Shown here one piece after another: positions 45,210-58,552 of a stretch of DNA of 64,000 nucleotides. The notes beneath the pieces are model-generated. The model was not told the origin of the DNA. It made no database searches and was given only the letters and a program-made list of their open reading frames with translations. Every line of letters begins with the position of its first letter. The first letter of the stretch is position 1. Source of the DNA: Lepidurus packardi (taxonomy: Eukaryota; Arthropoda; Branchiopoda; Notostraca; Triopsidae); contig JAKZAN010000004.1 in assembly GCA_023053545.1 (NCBI GenBank), positions 1,240,001-1,304,000 of the forward strand, written 5' to 3'. The translations under genes were made by a program, and so were the position numbers.

Positions 45210-46209
45210 TTATATTAATTTGTTTCTAATGCTATAAGATTAGTTCTTATACTGCTTTAGGTTAGGCAGTAAGGTTCCTTATTAGCAGGAGTTGATTCCA
45301 CTCCCCCCTCCCCAAAGAAAGAATACAAAAAGACATGAATTAACCCTTTTATTATGATTAATAATTCACTATACAATAAACTCTCCATTTAGGCGGTCGA
45401 TTGGGACCTTAAACACACCGCGTAAAGTGGACCGTGTAATACGTGGGAAAGATAGTGATGCATTCTGCACTTTAAAAAACTTCACTCCTATTGAAATGCA
45501 AAACAATTTTGATTTTTAACTCATGTCATTATAGAATTGTTCTAATAACAATAACGTATTTTTGAAGTACCTATTACTTATTTCGGTTCAAGGAGAACAA
45601 GAAGGTCTGGCGAATTTCTCACTCGACTGCTAAATGTGTCTGGGTTCTTGTCTTTTTCTTGATGACTTTATTAGTAATGCCCCTTAATGATACCTTTTAT
45701 TCATTAAACATCCACAAATCCTTCACTGATTTGTACATGCAGTTTGTTGCTGCGCAACAGTTGGTAAGCTTACTTTAGAATTGCATACTAGCGGCATCTA
45801 CTGTCGATATAATGACTTAAATCTGCAGAAATTCTTCAACTGCGTAAATGTAGGGTTTACTGTAATTATTAAATTAATTTACTTCCTGTTAATTTTAGCT
45901 ATCATACGGTTTTTATTTTCTTCTTGTCTTACGAAAAGAAAAAGTAAACTTGTATTGAAACCCACACACACATTAGAACTGCTAGTCCGCATCAGGATAG
46001 ATAATAAATTTTACATCATTCCACGTCATTTCAACTCCAAAAAGCCATCGTTTTTCTTCTCATGTCCCTAAAGCTTGCAGTTAAACCTGCTCCTTTTAAT
46101 CATCCTATCAACTTGTTATTATTACTTTCCAAATTTGTATCCCGATTTTTTTCATCGCCTAACAAATTTCTATTTTCTCTTTCTTCTTTCTCTTAATTTC
46201 GCTCTTCTT
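45210..46209. other. Intergenic region
   Basis: Nothing recognisable. A 96-aa frame at 45781-46071 has no motif or splice context. The right end lies downstream of NUP98-96. Confidence 0.45.
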
Positions 46210-49200
46210 TTAAAGATTCAGTTCTAGTAAATAGGAGCGCGTGAGGGCTTGCAGCTCCTGCAACGCGTAATCTTCCGGCAAGGGTAATTTCTGCAGTTGG
46301 GGGAGGAGCAAGCGCGATGGGGTCGACGCCCCAATATCGCCGCCTAACTTCACTTGCATCTCCAGGATGGCGCGCATGATCTGCGCAGCTCGCTGGGCGA
46401 TTTCCGCGCGACACAGGCGATGCTTCGAGGTGGGCGTGGGCAAATACGAGACTTTCCCACTGAGCGACAGGACCTCTGGCGTCAATTTGGCCAAAGTCTG
46501 ACTCTTGGCCAGCAATAAACTGTCTTCTTGGTCGCGCTGTTTGAAAAGGAACTCGACGGATCGCACTAGGCGAACGTATTCCCAGTACACCACACCCACT
46601 TGGTTCCAATCTTCAATTTGGCTGCTATTTTCCGCCAAGGGCGCCAGCAATTGGTGCAATTCCTCGTACTTTTCAGCAAGTATCGCATCAGGAGCTATTT
46701 GCTGAATAATGAGTCTATGAGCACGATTGTAGCTTTCGGCCGCTAGCCACGCCTTCGCTTCAATCAACGCTTTCCCCGCCCATTGGGCTTTGACTGCTCG
46801 AGCCGATTCCAGCCACTCGGACGGGCATTTCAACGCCTCTTTGACGAAATCTTCGGCTGGACTGCCTGCCAGCATGGACACATGTCTCCCCAGAACGTCT
46901 TGGACCAATTCCCTTCTCCGAGGACCGTCTTTCAGGTGTAAGAGCACAAAGATCGCCCAGGGCCATAACCCCATTTGCTCCAACTGCGCCGCAAACGCGA
47001 GCGTCAAACTGGCTTCGGCTTTGGCTCCTAGATGGTTATAGCCCAAGGCCAGCAACGTCTGGTACAAGAACCAGGACAAGGCGTGGTCCAAGGGATCATG
47101 AGTCTGACTGGAAGGATCTAACAAAGGCTCCATGGGCGTGGCTCGTGTGCAGTAGAGTTGTAACAGCGCATAGCAGACATCGGTTTTATTCCTGTTTTCG
47201 TCTGAGCTGCCTCGTAAGTACTCGGGCAAAGGAAGTGGGGCGTAGTCACTCGTTTCCCCCTCTCCTTGATTAGCTCTACAGGCTTTTTCGTACTCCAGAA
47301 GAGCGTCAGGAATGCTGGCCACAGGGGAACAGGCGTACCTAATACGAACAAATTCTTAAATTAATAGTTCATATCAGAATTCAATTGAAAAATACAAAAA
47401 CGTATGGAAAAATGTCAACAACTTATGAAAAAGCATATAACCTTTCTTAAACGACCGAAACAGAAAAGGCATACGACCTGTCTTAAATTACCGAGACAGA
47501 AAAAGCTTATACCCTGTCTTAAATGGCCGAGGCACGATCACTACAGGTTGGCTTGCCATAAGGGCAAAAACGCCAAACAAATACATAATTCACCCATACA
47601 TTATGTTTTTTTTTTTATAAATTTGATTTTTTTTTTAAATAAATTAAAAAAAAATATAATTGATTTTTTTTATCGAAAAATCGTATTTGATTTTTCGAGA
47701 AAATCAATAAAAAATATACAAGTCATAAAAAATCGAAAATCATAAAAAATAAATACATACAGTTTGGAAAATTAAAAAAAAAAAAAATCGTGTATTTCTT
47801 ATAAGTTTACTAAATTAATTACCACAAATGTAAGGCGAGAGCTTGTGGCCATTGTAATCCTTCACAGACATTGAGCAGGGACCCTTTGGAATCCGTCCAC
47901 ACGGGCCAACCAGCCAAAAGACTCATCAGCTTCTTTCGCGGCACATCCACAAAGTCATCCGCGCCACTTTCTTCCCAGGCGGCCATTTGCCGCTGCAGCC
48001 AGACGCGCGGAGGTGGGGCTGTACCAGCTTGTGCTAATAGTAATGCCAAGCGGTAGTTTCCGGCACCTTGCAGTACGCTACACGCTTGCTTGACGCGTCT
48101 GCCAGTGAGGAAACTTAGTGCCAAACCCACAACGCGATCAGCTTGCGATCCCAGACCAGGCCACTCATCCAAAGCGGCTTCTTCCAGCCAAAGACTCAAA
48201 GCTTCTCTTCTCGCCATAGCTTCAGTATGTGCCGTCAATTCTATGATATTTTTTTTTAAAAAAATAAGGAAATTGGTGAGTGAAAAAAGTCACAAAGCAC
48301 AAAATAAATCTCATTTTACGCAAAAAAATCATATTAAGGATCCCGTATACATTAGCTATATTGATATGAAACAATCACAGATGGCGCTGATGTTTGTTTT
48401 ACAAAAGCTTTGTGTAAGAAAAATTGTTCATTGCTAAGGAACAGCCATAGATGGCGTTGATGTCTGTTATTTTTAAGTTCCTACAGTAAGTGATAGTAAT
48501 AGTAATAAATCCATAATTTCTTTGCTTATCACGAAGTATGCATTCCTTATTATTATTGTTGCTAGAAATGCAATTAAAACAAACTATTTGTTACATACAA
48601 ATGGTAACTGCAGCATTACGGCTCCCGTAATACCTTAGCTTATTGATAGAAACAAGTTCTAGATGGCTCTGATGTTTGTTATGGTTCTGCGAAAGCCTCT
48701 AATAAGTTAAAAAAAGTAAGAAAAGGAAATGGAAAGCTAACGGCTCGCACATTTTGTACGTTTGCTTTGCTACTGAAATTTTCTTAGTCCAATGTAGTTC
48801 ACCTAGTTGAAAATTTAACTGAAAACTTAAGTACTACAAATTTATTACGCATGAAAAAATTGCGTCCCTGTTGTGCACAAGCGAGTAGTATGCTCAGATT
48901 GACTGTTAATGCATTTTTCTATAAAAATGTACTGGTTTTTGCAGACGTTTTCCCGAAACACCCCACGGTAAAGACCGATACCGAGCTAAGGTATACGGGA
49001 GCCTTATTTCACTGTCAAAAATAAATCTAAAAAAAAAAAAAATAATAATAATAAAAAATATCCTCTGAAAGGGCTACAACCTGCGATTGTTGTTACTGAA
49101 TCGAATGAGCTGTCTGGACTTAATAAGCGAATGTTATACAATACCTGTCGACTCCAAGTCAAGATGGGGTCCCCAAAGGGCGTGGCATAAATCCCAGACG

Positions 49201-52200
49201 CGTTTTAACAGACGTAAAGTTGGGTCCAAACTGGCCCCGCCTTCTGCGTTGGTCACCGCCTGCGCGACTTTCTGCATCTCTATCACGACGTCATTGCCCA
49301 ACTTGGGCGCAAACTGTGGTCCGCAATCCGTGTCTAGTACTTGCGCGCAATTCCACTGCGCATGGAGAAACGCCACATACGGATTCTGTACATCAAAAGC
49401 GTCCACCTCTTCCTCTTCATCGTATTGGTCTGGTTCTTGGGCCCAATTGGTAACATCCAGCATTCCAATATGTACCGACTGACTCATCTTGGCATTCAAA
49501 GTCATGAGTGTCAAGCCAGGCCCCCAGCCCACGCGGAATCCGCGATTCCGCATACAAGCCTGATCCGCCCAAAGCTGGGATGCGTCTTTCAGAATCGATT
49601 GCTCAGCTGATACGACTGCATGGGCGAACTTGGGTACGATCTTCCGGCTCTTTTCCACCCCTGGACCCTCCAAGTTCACTTTCGGGTAGTTCATCAAAGG
49701 ATCTGGCAATACCAGGCTGATCGAAAGCTTGCTCATGTCCTCGTCCGTTCTAGTGGGTGAGGGTTTAATCCGAGGTTTCATTGCCGCCATCGTGAAAGAC
49801 ATTTCTTGGCTGACGAACGACAGTTTCGACAGCGCAGCTTTGTGCTCCCTTTCAGCCATTTTGGGCTTCTTTTTAGCGAAGATGGACTGCTGTTCCACGT
49901 CTCCGGGGTGAGTAGAGTCCCCAAAAAACGATGCTTTCATGGCTTGAAGTTTGGCGGTGGAAGTGCCTGTGGCTCCGGCCATAACCACTCCCATTGAAGG
50001 CGGAGATAACGCCAAATTGGCTGCGAAATGTGCTTCTGAAGTAGGGAAATTCTCCACGTCGTCCATCCAATCGTCTTCGGGCTGGAAAGCGGGCAAGATG
50101 ACGCCGCCTAGGCCCACGGTGCTAGTTTGCAGCTTCAACTGATCCAGCGCTGGAAGTGGCTGGCTTGTCTGCTGTAGCGTTTTCAAGGGCATGTTCTCCT
50201 TGTTGTGAAGATTGGTGAGTTCCATGGGAGGTAGATCCTCTTCTTCGTCCGACTCCTCCAGTCCATACTTGGAGAAATGGTTGACCTTTAGAAAAAAAAA
50301 TTAATCTACCGATAAATAAATAATATTTAAAAATCTAAAAAAAAAAATAATAATTTTAAAATACACAAAATATTAATAGTTTTTTAGAACCAAAAATGTA
50401 AATAAAAATTAATAGGAGCTATGAAAAAAAAACGGACCTTTAATAAAGATAACCAACAATAGGCGGAAGCCTACGTTGGCACTACATAAAAAAATAACGA
50501 AAAAAAATTCAAAAAATTGAATAAAAAAATATTTAAAAATATGAACAATAAAAAACTAAAAACGATTAACTTTTTTAAAATAAGAAAACTAATTTAAAAA
50601 TAGAAAAAAGTCAAAGAAGCTAATAATTTAAAACTAATTAAAAAACACGAAAAAAATAACTAAAAAAAAACTAATGTACCAATAATTAAACAAATATACA
50701 AAAAAAAACTTAAAAGTCGTGAGACTCACTTTGAAGACCCAGGAACCGGTTTCTGGTTTGTAGTCCACAAACCGGGCTCCCAGTTTAACGGACGCTCTTT
50801 CTAAGCGTTCTTGATAGCGCAGAGCTTTCAACCGTTCTGGATCGCGAATGTACGAAGTAGTGGATTTGTCAACTGGCCACACCCTTTCCAACGTAATCAC
50901 AGCTTTGCGATTCAATCCTTCCCCTACGGGAGGTTTGTTTTCATCATCAGGGTAAATCACGAGTTCCTTGTGCCGGAAAAATACTGAAAAAAAAATAAAC
51001 CAATTCATAATTAAAAGAAAATTATATAGTATGCCTACCAATCTTATCCAGGTTTAGATTCGCCACATCCAAAGGCCCTTGGAAGTACACGGAGCCATAG
51101 CCATCACGTCCAATGGTGAATTGGGACAAGACGCACTTTCCCTCTTCGTTCAATCCCTGGCTGGCCAACTCCGCCAAAGAGGGCTCTGTGTAGTACCCCG
51201 AGCGGCGTAAGACAATGCCGATCGGATGCGGTGTTGCAGCAGCCTCGGTTTCTCCGTGTTCGTAGACACTTTCTTCTTGCTCGCCAACCCCTGTTGTGTC
51301 TCCGTCCGGTTCGGAGGACGCCACGCTGTCTTGTTCGTATTGTTCCACGGCAGAAGTGCGTTTGCCAGCTGTTTTCTTGAACAACATCAACGTATCGTCG
51401 GCTATTGGGCGGGGTTTCAACCCGGGTACGTATGCTGGTGGCGCGGGTAATGGAGTAACCGTCGCTTCAGCTCCAGGCGAATCGCCAGGACCGGGCGGCC
51501 TGTTCTCATCGCGGTCAAAAGCTAAAACAGCCGTAACAGGGGAAGCGCCAGGCTTCAAAGACAGTTTTTTTACGCTTTTCCGCGGTACGAAGATATCGCT
51601 AGTACCCGTTGACTCTTCTTCTAAACCTTGGAACAAGGATCCCTGTCATAAAACGGAAGAAAGTGAAATCCATAAGTAAACATTTTTCGGTAAAATAAAT
51701 ACAAATAATCACACAAATAAAACAATACACTAAATAAATAAAAGTAACTGTCAGATGTACCTTTCCACTAGTACCGGTGATAGCTTTGGGCCTCAAACGG
51801 ACTGGCTGACGCGGGGAGACGACGTAACGTGACACATTCTGAGCTCCATTGGTTTGTGGGGCTATAACTGCAGCTTTCAAGACTTCTTCGCGTTTGCCTG
51901 TTACCTAAAAAATTAGCCAAATAATATGACTTAGTATCTTTTATCGGCAGGTAACCTAGAATAACAATTAAATGATAATAAGCATATTCTAAGTTGTGAA
52001 GAAAAAGATGGCAATACTCCTCCAAGACTCCTAAAGAGCGGGTGGTCCGTAAACGAGCCTGTCTGGGCCAATGCCATGATATGCTGATGCACTGAAATCT
52101 GCGAAGGCTGTCCTGCAGCAGTGGGCAACGTCTGCATCCTGAAAATAAAAATTAAATTAAAAAAAAACTCAGAAATATTCCATAGGGAGATATAAAATAA

Positions 52201-55096
52201 CTGTTTTTACCCTCCGAAAGGAGTAGCTCCTGTACCCATGCTAAAGGGAGCAGTGGAGGTGCCCAAACTAGTGCCAAAGCCTGTGCTGCCAGTACCGAAT
52301 CCTGTCGTACCAAACGTCGACGTTCCTGTGCCAAACAAAGATGGTTTAGCGGCCCCTGCAGCTCCTCCAAATAAAGAGGTTGTACCCGTTTGTCCAAATC
52401 CTTAAAAAAATAATTTTAAAAAATATAAAAATTATATTACACGTGTAAACTTGACGATAACGAATCTTACCGAATCCTGTGCTGGGCGTGGTATTGGTGC
52501 CAAAAGAGAAGGCGGGTGCTGCCGGTTTCCCAAAACTGCTGCTTCCAAACAGGCCCGTATTCTGCGCCACTTGGGCGGGGGCTTGACTCGTTCCAAAACC
52601 GAAAGCTGGTGCAGCTTGAGAGGTGGAAGTGGCTCCAAAAGCAGGCGTACCAAAGCCAGTAGTACCGGCAGGTTTGGCACCAAACAATCCAGTCGACGTG
52701 GGTGCAGTCTGACCAAAGCCAAAACTCGTCCCAGGCGTTGCGGTTCCAAACGCTGGTTTGCTGGCCCCAAACAGCCCACCTCCAGTCTTTAAAAAAAAAA
52801 AAAAAAAAGAATAATAAAAAAGAAATGTACCGGTAAATAAATAATTTTAAAAATATTTTTAAAAAATTAAGAAATTTGAAATAATGAAAAAGAAGTTCTC
52901 GAAATTGTTCGAAAGACTAAAAAAATTAAATCAGAAATTGAAATTAAACTTTAGTTATGTGTACTAATGTAAATCAACCCAACCCTGATCTGTAACCCAA
53001 CCCAACCCTGATCTGTAATCGATTGTCCCAGGCAACGAGCCCAGCTCAAGCCTCAATAAATTAAAAAAACATATAGTAAATTGGCAAACTTAAAAATTGA
53101 AGCGTTTTGTCGAAATTCGTCGAAATTAGCAAATTAAACATTTGTCCCAATTCATACCACTTCGCAAACTTAACTTAAAAAGTCGTAAACAATAAAAAAA
53201 CTTCCAACTAACTTGTTGAGCAGGGGTGCCAAAAGCGAATCCAGTTGAGGGCTGGGTTCCAAAGCCAGCTTGTGTAGTTTGAGGAGTGCCAAATAAACTA
53301 GGCTGCGGAGCTGCACCTAATAAAACGAAAGTATTTGTAGCTTAACAAAAAGTTGTTAAAAAAGAAGAAAAAAAGAGACATTACCTCCAAAAGGCGTGGT
53401 CTGTTGAGCAGGTTGGCCAAATAAGCTCGTCCCAGCTGCAGGCGTGGCTTGAGTGGAACCAAAACCATAACTGGATGCTGCCGTTGTAGGCTGAGCAAAG
53501 CCAACAGGTTTGCCAAAAAGAGACGTCCCAGCTCCAGTTTGCTGCTGTGCAGGTTGGCCAAACAAGCCAGTACTAGCTCCTAATCCTTATGAAAGAAACA
53601 ACAAATTTGTAAAAAAAAAAATCACACAAATAGACTTTTCTTATTTTTTTTTTTATTTTCGAAACTTCAATAAAGGGCTTTCTTTTTACCCGTCGTAGAA
53701 GTGGCTCCGAACAAAGATTTGGATTGTTGACCAAACCCTGCGGTGGCAGCACCAGTAGCTCCCGCTTTGCGGTTCGCTGTATAATCTTCGAGCCTCAATT
53801 CTTCCAGCGATTTAGTCTCGTACTCTTTCATGCAAGTGATGCATTGATGCTGGGTGGAGATTGACGTCTGAATCCCGTTTTTCACCATGGTATCCGTGCC
53901 TGTGAGCGGCTTAAACTTGACTGTCGTCCCCACCACGCCGGCTCCTTGAGCTCCAAATCCAGTACTACCACCGCCAAATCCTTAAAAATATTTAGGAAAA
54001 AAATTAGTGACAAACAATAAGTAAACAAATAATAATAAATAAATAATAAATAAACAAATAATAATATGTGAAAAAGTGTAACTAATAAACAATACAGAAA
54101 CGGCAACGAGCTTTGATTAGACAGTTTATTAAATTTAAAAAAAAAATACGACTGAAGGTAAAAATTTTTAAAGGTTTACCGGTAGACCCAAAAAGACCCC
54201 CCGAAACTCCTGTAGGTTGGCCAAACAAAGACGCTGCTTGGTTAGGTGGGGCGGTTTGTTGAGTGGTTCCAAACATGCCTCCGCTGGTACCTGTGTTCGT
54301 AGGCTGACCAAAAAGGGACGTAGTTTGTCCGGTAGCTGCCCCAGGTGCCGGCTGACCGAAGAGGCCTCCGCCAGTAGTTCCGGACGCGAAACTGGATCCA
54401 AAGGCTGGTTTAGCCTGAGTTCCAAACAACGAAGCATTGGTGGATCCAAATAAGCCTCCGCCAGCTGGTGCAGAGGCCGCTGGATTGGACTGAGCGCCAA
54501 AAACATTCTGGGTTTGCTGACCAGGCGTTCCAAAGAGTCCACCGCCAGAAGTTGTCGTCCCAAACCCTTTTTTTGGAGAAAAAGACGTTGAAGTGTTTTA
54601 AAAAAATTATAGAAAGCAGGGTTTCACAGATACAGGGGGACCAAGACGTATACCCGTATATCCGGCTGTCGAAGTGTTGGTTCCAAAAGCTCCAGTGGCC
54701 GGGGTACTTCCATATCCTGACGAGCCGCCAGAAAAGAGGCCTCCACCTGAAGGTGCAGTACTGGTGCCCCCAAACAAAGGTGTGCTTGTGTTACCAAAGG
54801 CTGGGAAGGCTGTTCCTGTTGGTTTGCTTCCAAAAGCTGCCGGTTGCCCAAATGGTGTGGTGGTGTTAGTTGTCCCAAAACCACCTAACATGACCATAGA
54901 ATAAATGAAGGTAGGTTAGTGTATATTTAGTTCAAACTACTACGGAAACCGTTGATTATTCTTAACTAAAACAAAAGACGATCACACGAATAATAACGTT
55001 AATAATGATAACGTTTTAAATGAATTGAATTAACTTACCAAAACTGCTTCCAGTTGAAGTTCCAAACGCTGGTTTGTTCTGTTGTTGGCCAAACAT
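46210..55096 (-). CDS. NUP98: Nuclear pore protein NUP98-NUP96 precursor, 15 exons, 1862 aa
   Basis: A precursor that cuts itself into NUP98 (FG-repeat barrier and mRNA export) and NUP96 (scaffold of the Y complex). Exons from the start: 55039-55096, 54654-54884, 54180-54566, 53690-53980, 53385-53585, 53213-53316, 52471-52786, 52211-52400, 52018-52138, 51761-51904, 51039-51642, 50730-50983, 49145-50285, 47823-48240 and 46210-47338 (5589 nt, all phases consistent). The first eight exons encode GLFG/FG repeats. Within them exon 4 holds the GLEBS motif that binds the export factor RAE1 ([26 protein letters not shown]). Exons 11-12 hold the autoproteolytic domain ([46 protein letters not shown]). 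The cleavage site HF/SKYG is at residues 970-972, in exon 13. NUP96 follows ([40 protein letters not shown]). The human precursor is 1817 aa. Confidence 0.97.
48338..48480. repeat. GGCTCCCG-family element fragments in NUP98 intron 13
   Basis: A partial copy begins ATCCCGTATACATTAGCTA and continues with AGATGGCGCTGATGTTTGTT. A second core, AGATGGCGTTGATGTCTGTT, follows at about 48453. They share the core with the intact-looking element at 48619-49004. Confidence 0.6.
48619..49004. mobile_element. Short inverted-repeat element (MITE), GGCTCCCG family, 386 bp
   Basis: The left end is CGGCTCCCGTAATACCTTAG. The right end, reverse-complemented, is AGGCTCCCGTATACCTTAGC, then TCGGTATCGGTCTTTACCG. 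TA flanks both sides (48617-48618 and 49005-49006). The internal core AGATGGCTCTGATGTTTG marks the family. It lies within the 904-bp intron 13 of NUP98-96, so insertion did not disrupt coding. No ORF. Confidence 0.75.
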
Positions 55097-55419
55097 GTTT
55101 ACTTGGTTAGCTTACTCACGCAATCCGAATTTGAATGTAGCACCCACTTTTATCTTGTAACCTTTCTAGGGTTTGCGAATAACATTACAGTGTTCAGTCC
55201 AAAATGGAAAGAGTGGTAATTTGATTTTTAATAAAAAGGAATTAACCCAGAAACATTCGACGAAAATCAAACGTGTTCTGACAAGTTAAAAAGCTTTACA
55301 CAAGGAGTGGTGAGCGAAGAAAGTGACATGTCCATTCTTGTCCACACGAAAGGAAGGAATCGACAGTGCTGCCCCCGTACGCTAAACTTAAAAAGTAGCG
55401 CAGGAAACCGACTTGGCTA
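55097..55419. other. Upstream region of NUP98-96
   Basis: Should contain the NUP98 promoter. No TATA box or other gene is recognised. Confidence 0.4.
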
Positions 55420-56146
55420 CAGGCCCGACTTGTAGCGTTATCCCGGCCGGCCTACGTGTTGCTCAATAATGGAAAATAAAAGACAGAGTGAGGGATAGAG
55501 ATCTAGACTAGAGCAATATTGTACACGAATTCTGAAGCGGAAGAATAGCTTGAAATCACTCATTTATAGGGAAAGACTTTGAAGATAAAAATTATAAAAG
55601 GGAATAGTTAGTCAGCATGTATCTAAGAAACACGCCAAATAAAGGTTTTGAATTAGCACGGTTAAAGGAACACAAGGGCCAATGTTATGAAAACATGGAT
55701 CAACTACACGCAGGCGCAGAAGCTAATCTAGCCTTATTCAGCCACGCAACGGTTTTGTTCCCGTCGTGGAGCGATGGAATTCATATTTTTAATTTTTTTC
55801 CAAGGTTGGCTTTTTATTGCAGTCGGTAGAGGTATTAAATAGGATGAACGAGAACTAGGGCAGCACTTTATACGGTTTCGGTGGTTAGAATTTGGGTTTG
55901 TTTTTGCCGTCTGAACCACCCCAGCTGCCCTTTTCAGGGCCAACAATTGCGTCCCGAAAGCTTACAACACAAAATATATGGCTATTTATTGAGCATACTA
56001 TTTCTGACCGTTTGTTATAAATTAGTTGAATTTATAACCGGCGACCTAACGCCGAATGCTGGGACTCTTAGCGTTGCTCCCCTTGTGTCCGATAAGCCGT
56101 CTGGCCGGTGCAGGCTCTCCAGACAGACCGGAACAACGCTACAAGT
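55420..56146. mobile_element. Degenerate CAGGCCGGACTTGTAGCG-family element
   Basis: The left end reads CAGGCCCGACTTGTAGCGTT and is followed by the CTCAATAATGGAAAAT block shared with 19614-20005. A matching inverted end, ACCGGAACAACGCTACAAGT, lies at 56128-56147 but lacks the last terminal bases. It is longer than the copy at 19614. The hAT element lies just outside its right end. No convincing coding region. Confidence 0.45.
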
Positions 56147-56173
56147 ATCGTATAATGGGAAGCACCTACCGCG

Positions 56174-58228
56174 TAGGGGTCGTAATCGATTGGTCAGACA
56201 TCGATTATTAATCGATTAGGACCGATGATCGATTACTAAGTTGACTAATCGATTAGTAGTGCTTACACTGACCGAATCTATCTTCTTGCAGAGCTTTATC
56301 CAACTTTTCCCTCTTTTTTTACACGGTTTTTGGTGATTATTGCAATCCATTGTCCCTTATGGCGTCTTGCAAAGATAAAATACCTACGCAGTTACTTGCA
56401 CAAAATGATTCAGAGTCAGAGAGCGAATCCTCTATGGAAAGTGAGCTTTCAAAAACACCGGAGTCAGCTACAAAGCGTAGTCGAACGGCTAAGCGCTCGT
56501 GGGTCCACCACTACTTTCTCTCCCATCCTACAATGGCAAACAAACTAATCTGTACCTACCAAAATTGCAACACTGTACTTTAGAAGAAAGGTAGCATGTA
56601 ACATTTAACAATTAGGTTTAAAATAAAGTGGCTAACGTGCGCATGTTTAGGAAATACAACCAACCAAATGAACCATCTCCAGTAGGCTACCGGCATCATC
56701 TCAGTAAAGAAAAACATGAAGAAAAAATATCGGGAGTTGAACGCCCTCTTAGCAGAAATCAAGACATTTGTCAGGTCCTCGCAATTTCTGTTAAAGACGC
56801 GCAGTCGTTTACCGATAAGTCTCAAATGCAACATACTCGCCGTTGGTTGCGTTTTGTAGTGGACGACCAGCAGCCACTTCATATTCTACAGAATCCTCCC
56901 TTTGATGCATTTTTAAAGAAGCTGAATCCAAAATGGCGAACGCCATCCGTCCATTCCACAAGGCAAGAAATTTTAAATTGCACCACTCTTGCAAGAAGGG
57001 AACTCAAGAAGATTTTAGAAACGGAAGCGAATAAAGTTGCTATGACGTCCGATATATGGACGTCAGTTGCAAATGATTCGTATGTCAGTATCACGCTGCA
57101 CTGGATTTCGGAAATTTTTGAATTTCGCTCTGTTAATTACGCTACAGTGCAAATTCAAAGCCCCCATACAGGGGAAAGTATCGCTGAAGAACTTTCTCAC
57201 GAGCTTGAAAGACTGGAGATTAAGCACAAGATAATTGCCGGAGTAACGAATGGTGCTGCTAACATGAAAAAGGCGTTCAATGACTTTTATTTCGAAGACA
57301 TCGAACATTTTGTTTGTGCAGCTCATACGCTGCAGTTAGTTGTCTGGGAGCAACTGGATATTCTGGTTCAGAAGGAGGAGCCGCAAGTTTTGCACACGCA
57401 AAACGGAAAACAAACTGGCGCAGTTTTACGCCTCCTTCGATGACGACGAGGAAACAGTTGACGAAATCTCCCAGTACAGAGTACTGAAAAAAGTCAGGAT
57501 AACTGAAAATCCTCTAGAATGGTGGAAGAATCACTCACCGACCTATCCTCGCCTTTCTTTGCTGGCACAAATGTTCCTCTGCGTTCCCGCAACATCCGTT
57601 TCTTCCGAAAGAAATTTCAGTGATGCTGGCAATACAATCACGAAGAAGCGGGCGAATTTTTCTCCAGAATTAGTTGATGATCTCCTTTTCCTAAGGAGCT
57701 CACTGCGCCACTTTGACGTTTTCGCTCTTAGAAATAAGGAGTGACGCGTTCCTGTTGTGTTTTGCAGTCAAAATGATTCAGATTGATGTAATGAGTGTTC
57801 CTGGTTTTCCTTGAAGTGTTTCTTGTAGTAACTACAAACACATCATAAGCTTTCTTTACGTATTTTCGACAATCATACGTCCACTTGGTGCAAATAAACG
57901 GAAATTTTCAGTAAAAAATAGTTCGCTTTTAAGAAAATGTGACAGTAGTCGCTAACAAATCGATTGCCCTAACAAAGTGCTAATCGTTGAGCTAGTCGTT
58001 AGGGAAATATGGACTGCAGTGGTTGATAATCGATAATTAATCGTAGTTCAATAATCAATTATTAGTAATCAATTTTTAAAAAATGGCACTCATTGCTAAG
58101 TAATCGATTAGTAGTAATCGATGAATGATTAGTAGTAATCGATTAAGAAAATTATGTGCTAATCGTTAACTAATTTTTTTTCCTTTCGATTAATCGATTA
58201 GTGAAATCCTAATCGATTACGACCCCTA
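56174..58228 (+). mobile_element. hAT-superfamily transposon, 2055 bp, broken transposase
   Basis: The ends are TAGGGGTCGTAATCGATT and its inverse, flanked on both sides by the perfect 8-bp duplication CTACCGCG (56166-56173 and 58229-58236), the hallmark of hAT insertion. Both subterminal zones are packed with ATCGATTA copies. The transposase begins at 56359 with an acidic N-terminus and a BED-finger start (RSWVHHYFLSHP, CTYQNC), then meets a stop. The 56628-57443 frame carries the RNase-H start (AMTSDIWTS, with the first Asp). The second catalytic site reads GVTNGAANM, where TDN-type Asp is expected. The middle of the enzyme is deleted. The 57340-57744 frame ends with the hAT dimerisation domain (PRLSLLAQMFLCVPATS, SSERNFSDAG). 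The copy cannot move itself. Confidence 0.92.
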
Positions 58229-58552
58229 CTACCGCGGTACAGCGAGGAATGTTCCAAAGCAAAATGAAAAATATTGCCTGAAATCCTCAGATTCTAGTAG
58301 TTTACTTGCTTTTTTTTATAAATGAGTGTGGACTAAAAATGATCTGATGAGCTAATAAACTTTCTTTTAGTTAGTTTGGGGTGACTGGTTATAAAGACGA
58401 ACTACTGTTGTCAACTATACTCAACAACACCCTAGGCTGTGTTTCCACTGCCAACTCAGCACCGGGGTCAACTCGCGTCCCAATTGGCGTAAATGCTATT
58501 CAATCGAGTTAAATAAACATAACAAAAATATGTCCGTCTGAGAGGACAAAAA

